A stretch of DNA of 7,183 bases, taken from assembly GCA_945885645.1 (NCBI GenBank), contig CAMCYV010000076.1, forward strand, positions 1 through 7,183. The letters are read 5' to 3'. Below, one piece after another: positions 1-5,190 of this stretch. Both the position numbers and the translations under genes were made by a program. The stretch is from Bifidobacterium breve (GTDB taxonomy: Bacteria > Actinomycetota > Actinomycetes > S36-B12). Each line of letters starts with the position of its first letter. Positions within the stretch are counted from its first letter, which is position 1. Under the pieces are notes generated by a model. It worked only from the letters and a program-made list of their open reading frames with translations, ran no database searches and had not been told where the DNA came from.

Positions 1-1
1 C

Positions 2-217
2 CTGATTGACGTAAGCACCCGGCGACAATCGCAAACCTTCGTGCACACGCAGCATCAAATGGCAACGGGTCAAAAGAGGCTTCCGTTTGTTGTAGAACGA
101 GTTGACGCATCGCTCGTTCCTGAGCGTTTTTTGACACGTGGCTCCAGTGGCACGGTCTACGACAGCAGCACGCAGACGCGCGACGGGCTCAGGGTTTCTC
201 TGTTGGCTTTGCCGTAG
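2..217 (+). CDS. Possible 3' end of an unidentified gene (partial)
   Basis: This frame is open from the left edge to a TAG at 215-217, giving 71 codons, while the other frames here carry early stops. The tail ends in the residues LRVSLLALP. I recognise no family or motif. If real, the gene enters from outside the window and converges on the minus-strand gene whose stop is at 260, leaving 42 bases between the two stops. An open run of this length can occur by chance in DNA of this composition, so the support is only the open frame and a modest excess of G/C at third positions. It could equally be non-coding. Confidence 0.3.
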   Translation: MIDVSTRRQSQTFVHTQHQMATGQKRLPFVVERVDASLVPERFLTRGSSGTVYDSSTQTRDGLRVSLLALP

Positions 218-259
218 CTAAGCCAGCGGTATGTGGGGGTTATCAGCCGTCCGGGATGC

Positions 260-1528
260 CTATCGGACGTAAGTCTGGCCGCGCGAGAGATCAAGTAATG
301 AGCATGGCTCCTTGCCTACGACGGCCGTGAGAGCGGTGCCGTCTGCGGACATGCGAACCTTCACCGATTGGCTCGAATTCGACCAGCAATGCTCCCCACC
401 GGATTTCACGGAGAGCGGATCGCGCCACGTGTCGGATCCCGGACCTTGCTGGCCAATCATCATCTGCGTCATCGGGGTGCCTGCGTTGAGCCCACCGATG
501 CGGACGGTGCCTAACGGATCGACGCTGAAAGCGATCTGTGATTGGTACTGCCCGGCCGGCATGCCTTCATTCCAGGTCTCACCGCGATAGGTGAGTTGGT
601 TGACTTGAGCGTCCTTGAAGAACCACATGCCTTGCGCGGAACCAGCCTCGCCCTGCGAGATCGTGCCGCACGCCGTCCCTGCCACCGGATCGCTGGATGG
701 TGCTCCAAGCTTGGCGAGCCAGCGCTGTCGCTGAGTCCCGGAATAGGAGTCGTATGGGCAGACGGCGTGCAACTCTCCTGAAGCTCCAGGGGAGGATGTG
801 AATCGAGCCTGATTGATGAAGGAGTTGGTTCGACTGCCGTCCTCCACTCGGAGGTCGAATGCGACGCTCTTGCCCGCCTCGCCCTGGAACCAGCCGATTT
901 GCTCACCGGCCTTGATCCGGGTTGCGGTCACCGGCTGCCCAGCACTCGACGGCACCGGATTCTTGGGTACAACACCCGCGACCGCCCCGACAACCCCCTT
1001 GACGTGGTAAAGCTGAAGCGTGAAACCGCACCCAGCATCGAAGAAGAGTGAGTACTCCGGCTTGTACGCCGGATCGGTGCCGATCTTGTAATAGGCAGCC
1101 TGCGTAAGCGTCATGTCTACCGGGGCGTAGAGCGGCAACTGCTGCCCGTCGAGCGCTGGCTTCGAATGCACGTAGGAACGCACGGATATGGAGCCACCAA
1201 AGGCAGTCTGCTGCCCAATTGGCACAACGACTTGCACGTGGTCTGGATTGATGAAGTCTTTGGTGAACTTCGGTCGCGCCGTGCAGCCCGGCTTGGAACT
1301 CGAGCCATTGACGAGTTGCCAGAAGAGTTTGCCCTTGTTCTTGCCCTTCACGACCTTGGCGCAGATAACCGTGCGACTCGGCCCATCACCCTGCGTCGCG
1401 CCCGCCTTCTTGCACGCCTTGCCCTCCACGGTTGCGGCCGTAGCTGGCGCAGGGACGACGGTCGTCGCTAGAGCCGCAGTCATGAACGCAATGACCGCGA
1501 TGACCACGACGGTTCGGATCAATCGCAT
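260..1528 (-). CDS. Secreted cysteine-rich protein with degenerate M23-like (lysostaphin-fold) region
   Basis: The 422-residue product begins with a Sec signal peptide: basic MRLIR, a hydrophobic core at about 6-25, and a likely AxA cleavage near residues 29-32. The mature protein starts with a small two-cysteine motif (C39, C56) ending in GKLFW, of a kind I associate with actinobacterial surface proteins. Residues about 97-230 read like an M23/lysostaphin fold. LPLYAPVD (131-138) sits where these peptidases have a VYAP-x-DG strand, LYHV (173-176) where they have YAHLS, and IKAGEQIGWFQG (205-216) where they have VKAGQxIG. The expected HLHFE motif is replaced by SVAFDLRVED (221-230), so zinc hydrolase activity is unlikely. 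The C-terminal ~190 residues are unrecognised and contain four of the eight mature cysteines, which are probably disulfide-bonded. It starts at ATG 1528 behind a strong Shine-Dalgarno. A cell-wall-binding or surface role is an inference; the exported status is well supported. Confidence 0.85.
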   Translation of the reverse strand: MRLIRTVVVIAVIAFMTAALATTVVPAPATAATVEGKACKKAGATQGDGPSRTVICAKVVKGKNKGKLFWQLVNGSSSKPGCTARPKFTKDFINPDHVQVVVPIGQQTAFGGSISVRSYVHSKPALDGQQLPLYAPVDMTLTQAAYYKIGTDPAYKPEYSLFFDAGCGFTLQLYHVKGVVGAVAGVVPKNPVPSSAGQPVTATRIKAGEQIGWFQGEAGKSVAFDLRVEDGSRTNSFINQARFTSSPGASGELHAVCPYDSYSGTQRQRWLAKLGAPSSDPVAGTACGTISQGEAGSAQGMWFFKDAQVNQLTYRGETWNEGMPAGQYQSQIAFSVDPLGTVRIGGLNAGTPMTQMMIGQQGPGSDTWRDPLSVKSGGEHCWSNSSQSVKVRMSADGTALTAVVGKEPCSLLDLSRGQTYVR

Positions 1529-1532
1529 ACGA

Positions 1533-1538
1533 CCTCCT
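1533..1538 (-). promoter_or_regulatory. Shine-Dalgarno (AGGAGG) of the secreted protein gene
   Basis: The plus-strand bases CCTCCT read AGGAGG on the minus strand, four bases before the ATG at 1528. This perfect anti-16S match fixes the start of the 422-residue protein and its signal peptide. The spacing is slightly shorter than the usual 5-9 bases. Confidence 0.75.
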
Positions 1539-1938
1539 CAAGGACAGGATCTTCGATTTTCGCGACGGCGACACCCGTTTATGAAGCTCGATCATGAGTG
1601 CAGGGTAATATCGTAAGTCACGCACTGAAACCTCATTCGCATACTAAGTTTATCACCAGCGATACAAATGTCACCTTATGGACAACTCACTGTATTTGGG
1701 GTTGGAAGCGGCAGTAGCTAGGGACCGGGCTGGATGTAGCGACAAGTGAACGCCCAGTTGGTTCCCGTACAACTCGCCACCGAGCCGTACCCGCACTAAT
1801 TGAAGCTGGATTTCTGCTGACCTGTCCCATCCCAGATGCCCTATCGGTGGAGAACTGGCATCCGGATTCACTTGATTGGCGTGAGGGATTAGCCTCTTAG
1901 AATTCCCAAACATTAAGCGCTCGAGGCATCTGACTCAC

Positions 1939-1944
1939 AATAAT
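1939..1944 (+). promoter_or_regulatory. Candidate -10 box (AATAAT) for a leaderless flavin oxidase transcript
   Basis: AATAAT differs by one base from TATAAT and ends six bases before the ATG at 1951. That is the -12 to -7 position if transcription starts at the A of the start codon. No Shine-Dalgarno lies within reach of this ATG; the nearest GAGG, at 1923-1926, is 24 bases away. A clear -35 element is not visible. This is an inference from spacing only. Confidence 0.35.
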
Positions 1945-1950
1945 TTGTCC

Positions 1951-3738
1951 ATGACTGAGTTACCGCCCCTCGGGCGCCGCGGCTTCATCGGGCTTGCAGC
2001 AGGGGCCATCGCTGCCCTGATCATTCCGGGAAGCGCGGGTGCGCATGGTAGAGCGCAGAGCGCAGGTGTCGCGCGGTCGATGCCAGCTACGTGGCCAAGT
2101 GCCACCAAGTGGTCATCCCTGGCAGCGCAGGTGGGCGATCGCCTGATCAAGCCAAAACAACCCTGGGCACGGTTGGGAACAGGACCAATCCCCAAACGTT
2201 TCTTCAATCCGTGGTTCTTGGAAGAGCAGCCAGGAGCAACACAGTCGACGGGCATGTTCAAAGCTTGGAAGTCGACGCCGAGTGGTTATGCCATCGTGGT
2301 TCGTGAAGAGTCAGACATCGTCGCGGGTGTGAATTTCGCGCGCGAGAACAATGTGCGTTTGGTCATCAAGGGAACCGGCCATGATTACTACGGTCGCTCC
2401 ACCGGTCCGCGCGATTCGCTGCTCATCTGGACCCATCACCTCCGTAACATCACGGTGCATCAGAAGTTTGTCCCGGCAGGTGCTCCGCAGGGTAGAGCCG
2501 CAGTATCTGCCGTCACCACCACCGCAGGCAACCGCTGGCTTGAGGCCTACAAGGCAGCCTCGGCAGCGGGGCTCTATATCCAAGGTGGTGGCTGCACCAG
2601 TGTGGGTGCCTGCGGTGGATTTGCATTGGGTGGAGGCTTCGGTTCATTCAGTAAAAGGTACGGGAGCGGTGCTGCTGGAGTCATTGAACTCGAAGTAGTC
2701 CTTGCCGATGGCAGCATTGTCACGGCAAACGAATATCAGAATTCGGATCTCTTCTGGGCCCTGAGAGGTGGGGGCGGTGGCACTTTTGGTGTAGTGACTC
2801 GCATGACGCTGTTGGCTCATCCCGAACCTAAAATATCGGGTTGGATCTCTGGACCCATTGTCGCAAAGACCGACGCCGCTTTCAAAGAGTTGCTTGAGAT
2901 GTACGTAAAGTTTGTTGCGTCGACCCTCAGCACGCCCGTGTACGGAGAGGGAGTGATTCTCAATCCCGATTATGGAATGGCAACGTCATACACGGGCATG
3001 AACGTTATGCAGGTGGGCACGACGTTTCTGGACATCACCACCGAACAAGCCGAAGCCGCCTGGGCTCCGTTTCTCTTTGAGTTGAAATCCCGATCAAACG
3101 ATTTTGATGTTAACGTCACATTCAGCTCAGAACCGTTCTCGGAGCGGTGGCGACCAACGGATCGCGAAGCGATATTTGATGATCGGCCGAAGGCACCCAA
3201 GGGCTACTTCTGGTGGAAAGGCAATGCTTCTGAAGTTGCTGCTTACTGGGGCGGCTATGACGGTCGCGGAGTGCCCTTCGCTATGACTCAAGGTGCAAAT
3301 GCTCCAGTGCTGGCGCAGGCGCTGTTCGATGCTTCCCGCACAAGCCTCGTTCTGTGGCAGACAAATAAGGCGTTGTATGGCGAACACCCCGAGGCGCGCG
3401 TGCGCGATAAGACCACGTCGATCAACCCGGCTGTCTTCAACAACGTTGCTTTCATCACGATCGGGGCCTGGAAGCAAGGAAAATATCCGGGGCTCACAGG
3501 ACATGAACCGATGAGAGCGGAATCGCAAGCGCAGCACGATGGCGTGATGGCGGCCTCAGCAAGCCTTCGCGGTGTTACTGAAACAGGCGGTTCCTACTCC
3601 AATGAAGGAAGCTACTTCGAGAAGGATTGGAAGCAACAGTTTTGGGGGAGTAACTACCCGCGACTTCTCCGCGTGAAGAAGAAGTACGACCCCACCAATC
3701 TCTTCACTGTTCATAAAGGAGTGGGTAGCGGGGACTAA
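1951..3738 (+). CDS. Tat-exported FAD-linked oxidase, berberine bridge enzyme (BBE) family
   Basis: The 595-residue product opens with a twin-arginine signal (LGRRGFIGL, R9-R10, then a hydrophobic stretch to about 30), so it should be exported folded with its flavin. A PCMH-type FAD-binding domain covers about 110-290. GTGHDYYGRS carries H144 and GGGCTSVG carries C215, matching the histidyl and cysteinyl attachment points of bicovalent FAD in BBE-like oxidases; LGGGFG follows. The C-terminal BBE element is intact: YSNE (549-552), then DW, the GSNYPRL segment and KKYDPTNLF. Family members oxidise alcohols, sugars or alkaloid-like substrates with O2, giving H2O2, and the substrate here cannot be told. 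I prefer ATG 1951 to the in-frame TTG at 1945 because it is the better codon and fits a leaderless start. The gene stands alone and diverges from the secreted protein; it is followed by hairpins. Confidence 0.92.
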   Translation: MTELPPLGRRGFIGLAAGAIAALIIPGSAGAHGRAQSAGVARSMPATWPSATKWSSLAAQVGDRLIKPKQPWARLGTGPIPKRFFNPWFLEEQPGATQSTGMFKAWKSTPSGYAIVVREESDIVAGVNFARENNVRLVIKGTGHDYYGRSTGPRDSLLIWTHHLRNITVHQKFVPAGAPQGRAAVSAVTTTAGNRWLEAYKAASAAGLYIQGGGCTSVGACGGFALGGGFGSFSKRYGSGAAGVIELEVVLADGSIVTANEYQNSDLFWALRGGGGGTFGVVTRMTLLAHPEPKISGWISGPIVAKTDAAFKELLEMYVKFVASTLSTPVYGEGVILNPDYGMATSYTGMNVMQVGTTFLDITTEQAEAAWAPFLFELKSRSNDFDVNVTFSSEPFSERWRPTDREAIFDDRPKAPKGYFWWKGNASEVAAYWGGYDGRGVPFAMTQGANAPVLAQALFDASRTSLVLWQTNKALYGEHPEARVRDKTTSINPAVFNNVAFITIGAWKQGKYPGLTGHEPMRAESQAQHDGVMAASASLRGVTETGGSYSNEGSYFEKDWKQQFWGSNYPRLLRVKKKYDPTNLFTVHKGVGSGD

Positions 3739-3753
3739 ATCCCTCAAGGATTT
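3737..3753 (+). repeat. Small inverted repeat overlapping the oxidase stop codon
   Basis: AAATCC (3737-3742) pairs with GGATTT (3748-3753) around a five-base loop, beginning inside the TAA stop. The stem is only six pairs, four of them A-T, and no run of T follows, so it is at most a weak contributor to transcription termination or mRNA 3'-end stability. Confidence 0.3.
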
Positions 3754-3823
3754 CGTCTATCGCAATACCTTAATGATTCCACGGTTCCCCTTTGGATTCA
3801 TGCACATATGACACACCTGAACA

Positions 3824-3843
3824 CATTGCCTATTCGGGCAATG
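3824..3843 (-). terminator. Hairpin between the oxidase and tRNA-Leu, possible terminator
   Basis: CATTGCC (3824-3830) pairs perfectly with GGCAATG (3837-3843) around a six-base loop. On the minus strand it begins six bases after the mature 3' end of tRNA-Leu, the place for a terminator or processing signal of the tRNA transcript. It could also stop read-through from the oxidase on the plus strand. Neither side has a T-tract, so it is not a classical intrinsic terminator; tail-less hairpins have been proposed as terminators in actinobacteria. Confidence 0.45.
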
Positions 3844-3848
3844 GTGGG

Positions 3849-3932
3849 TGCGCGAGGGGGGAGTTGAACCCCCACACCCTTTCGAGTACACGGACCTGAA
3901 CCGTGCGCGTCTGCCTATTCCGCCACTCGCGC
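3849..3932 (-). tRNA. tRNA-Leu (anticodon CAG)
   Basis: Read on the minus strand, this 84-base gene folds as a class II tRNA. The acceptor stem GCGCGAG pairs with CTCGCGC. A D arm contains GCGGAATAGGCAGACGC. The anticodon stem CACGG/CCGTG encloses the loop TTCAGGT with anticodon CAG (plus-strand positions 3896-3898), which reads CUG. The long variable arm ACTC-GAAA-GGGT is typical of leucine tRNAs. The T stem GGGGG/CCCCC holds the loop TTCAACT. The discriminator base is A, as expected for Leu, and the bases after it read CCC, so CCA is not encoded and must be added. A tRNA-Leu(CAG) diverging from fhaA is also found in Mycobacterium tuberculosis (leuT), which supports an ancestral arrangement. 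Confidence 0.96.
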
Positions 3933-3955
3933 GTGATGCTGGGAAAGGTTACCGC

Positions 3956-3974
3956 CACGCGTATATATAGCGTG
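3956..3974. promoter_or_regulatory. Inverted repeat CACGC-N9-GCGTG in the tRNA-Leu/fhaA divergent promoter region
   Basis: CACGC (3956-3960) and GCGTG (3970-3974) are exact inverted repeats around GTATATATA. The AT-rich core could serve as a -10 element for tRNA-Leu on the minus strand, lying about 30 bases upstream of its mature 5' end, and perhaps for a second promoter toward fhaA. The arms could be an operator half-site pair. No good -35 element is seen in either direction, so promoter assignment is tentative while the symmetry itself is plain. Confidence 0.4.
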
Positions 3975-3997
3975 AGGGTGGATCCGGCCTTTACGGG

Positions 3998-4003
3998 TAA
4001 CAT
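3998..4003 (+). promoter_or_regulatory. Candidate -10 box (TAACAT) for leaderless fhaA
   Basis: TAACAT fits the actinobacterial TANNNT -10 pattern and ends six bases before the GTG at 4010, as expected if transcription begins at the start codon. No Shine-Dalgarno precedes this GTG. No convincing -35 is visible. Confidence 0.35.
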
Positions 4004-4009
4004 CACCAT

Positions 4010-4690
4010 GTGGGTATTTTGGAACGATTCGAGGATTCACTGGACCGCATGGTGAGTGGGGCATTTGCGCGGGCATTTAAAGCAGAAGTGCAGCCCGTTG
4101 AGATTGCTTCGGCCCTTCAGCGTGAAATAGACGACCGGGCCGCGGTCATTGATCGGGAACGCACCGTTGTCCCCAATATATTCAATATTGAACTTTCCAC
4201 CCACGACTATCGCCGATTAGCCGTGTTCAAAGACGCGCTCTGCACTGAACTAGGAACTCTGGTTAAGGACTATTCGGGGGAGCAGCGCTATACGTTGTTA
4301 GGGGCACCCTCTATTTCATTGGGTGAGGACACTGAATTGGAGACCGGGATTTTCCGGGTTCGCTCCGAGGCAAGGGCTGAAGTAAGCGCTCAAGGTGGTA
4401 GCTCAGCCACCGTTGTTGGCCAACCACGACTTGAAGCAGGTGGGTCGGCATACCCACTGGTTCGGGCAATTACCCGGATAGGCCGTGGCACCGACGTTGA
4501 CATTCGGATCGAAGATCCCGGTGCCTCGCGTAATCACTGCGAAATTGTTTTGGGTTCACCGATTTATTTGCGTGATCTGGATTCAACAAATGGGACATTT
4601 CATAATGGGGAGCGAATCACTGAGGTTCCCCTAGTGGACGGTTCAGTCGTTCAAATCGGGACAACCTCACTGGTGTTTCGGAGCGGCTGA
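4010..4690 (+). CDS. fhaA: FhaA-type protein: DUF3662 domain plus C-terminal FHA domain
   Basis: The first ~115 residues (MGILERFEDSLDRMV onward, with EVQPVEIASALQREID) match the N-terminal DUF3662 domain of actinobacterial FhaA. The last ~80 residues form an FHA phosphothreonine-binding domain with RIGRG (156-160), SRNH (173-176) and DSTNGT (191-196), the conserved pThr-contact loops. In mycobacteria FhaA binds phosphorylated partners of the PknA/PknB pathway, including the pseudokinase domain of MviN, and restrains peptidoglycan synthesis; I infer the same role here. At 226 residues it is less than half the M. tuberculosis length (about 527), because the Gly/Pro-rich linker is reduced to some 30 residues. 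GTG 4010 is chosen because the DUF3662 start aligns there and the next in-frame ATG would cut into it; the overlapping ATG at 4008 is out of frame. First gene of the operon, 3 bases before fhaB. Confidence 0.94.
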   Translation: MGILERFEDSLDRMVSGAFARAFKAEVQPVEIASALQREIDDRAAVIDRERTVVPNIFNIELSTHDYRRLAVFKDALCTELGTLVKDYSGEQRYTLLGAPSISLGEDTELETGIFRVRSEARAEVSAQGGSSATVVGQPRLEAGGSAYPLVRAITRIGRGTDVDIRIEDPGASRNHCEIVLGSPIYLRDLDSTNGTFHNGERITEVPLVDGSVVQIGTTSLVFRSG

Positions 4691-4693
4691 CCC

Positions 4694-5185
4694 ATGTCCG
4701 AGCTCGCACTCACTTTGGTCCGGCTCGCGTTCCTGGCCTTGCTGTGGGGTTTTGTGCTCGCGACCGTATTGGTGCTGCGCCGTGACATTCGTCAACCAGC
4801 AGATGCAACCAGTTCGGGGAGATCTGAGAAGAAGTCAAAAGGTCGACAACCCAAGCCGCCAAAACCACCAAAGATTTCTCGCAAACAAAAAGTTCGAGGT
4901 ACTCGCCTCGTAGTAATTGACGGCCCACTTGTTGGAACGGTCGTTTCCCTTGACGGCAAACAGATTACTTTGGGGCGCGCACCGGACTCAACAATTATTA
5001 TCGATGACGACTACGCCTCAAGTCGACATGCACGCATCTATGAATCAGAAGGTTCCTGGGTTGTTGAAGATTTAGGTTCAACAAATGGAACTTGGATTGA
5101 TCGATCCCGGATCACAACGCCCACTGTTCTCCCCGTCGGTGCACCACTTCGTATTGGTCGCAGCACATTGCAGATTCAGAATTAA
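4694..5185 (+). CDS. fhaB: FhaB (FipA)-type membrane-anchored FHA protein
   Basis: The 163-residue product has one N-terminal membrane segment (about 5-28) ending at RR, a Lys/Pro-rich basic linker (about 43-71), and a C-terminal cytoplasmic FHA domain. The FHA signature residues are LGRA (93-96), SSRH (109-112) and GSTNGT (128-133), so phosphothreonine binding should be intact. This order and size match FhaB/FipA of mycobacteria (155 residues), a substrate and reader of PknA/PknB signalling linked to cell division under oxidative stress. Ser/Thr residues next to the membrane segment (T39, S40, S41) are in the right place to be kinase targets, but this is unproven. The ATG is 3 bases after the fhaA stop, with GGAG at 4680-4683 as a plausible Shine-Dalgarno, so translation is probably coupled. 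Confidence 0.94.
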   Translation: MSELALTLVRLAFLALLWGFVLATVLVLRRDIRQPADATSSGRSEKKSKGRQPKPPKPPKISRKQKVRGTRLVVIDGPLVGTVVSLDGKQITLGRAPDSTIIIDDDYASSRHARIYESEGSWVVEDLGSTNGTWIDRSRITTPTVLPVGAPLRIGRSTLQIQN

Positions 5186-5190
5186 TCCCG

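Larger units (their letters stand above)
1529..1950. other. Divergent intergenic region, no convincing gene
   Basis: These 422 bases separate the minus-strand secreted protein from the plus-strand flavin oxidase, so both promoters should lie here. An 80-codon minus-strand frame at 1671-1913 has no Shine-Dalgarno, no motif and a low-complexity-free but unfamiliar product, and I do not call it a gene. I see no tRNA, long inverted repeat or insertion-sequence end. The Shine-Dalgarno of the left gene and a possible -10 box for the right gene are listed separately. The segment at about 1680-1900 is unusually long for a promoter region and may be eroded former coding sequence, which I cannot show. 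Confidence 0.6.

Noticed and set aside
255..267. Similarity of GATGCCTATCGG here to GATGCCCTATCGG near 1838, as flanking repeats of a mobile element
   Set aside because: The match is short and imperfect, there is no transposase or terminal inverted repeat between the copies, and one copy is in coding sequence. Chance is enough to explain it.
248..269. CGTCCG...CGGACG inverted repeat near the convergent stops, as a terminator
   Set aside because: It has six pairs with a ten-base loop, no T-tract, and it overlaps the end of the minus-strand coding sequence. This is too weak to call.
511..906. 131-codon minus-strand open frame in another frame of the secreted protein gene
   Set aside because: The product is rich in Arg, Ser and Pro, as typical of out-of-frame translation, and it overlaps the real gene completely.
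1188..1616. 142-codon plus-strand open frame
   Set aside because: It lies antisense to the 5' end of the well-supported secreted protein gene, has no Shine-Dalgarno or recognisable motif, and its product is a shadow translation of GC-rich codons.
1671..1913. 80-codon minus-strand open frame in the intergenic region
   Set aside because: There is no ribosome binding site, motif or recognisable similarity, and its length is compatible with chance.
1945..1950. TTG at 1945 as the oxidase start
   Set aside because: It adds only two residues, has no Shine-Dalgarno, and the ATG at 1951 is a stronger codon with better spacing to the candidate -10 box.
3127..3537. 136-codon minus-strand open frame inside the flavin oxidase gene
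   Set aside because: It is antisense to the conserved oxidase, whose family motifs lie on both sides in the plus-strand frame.
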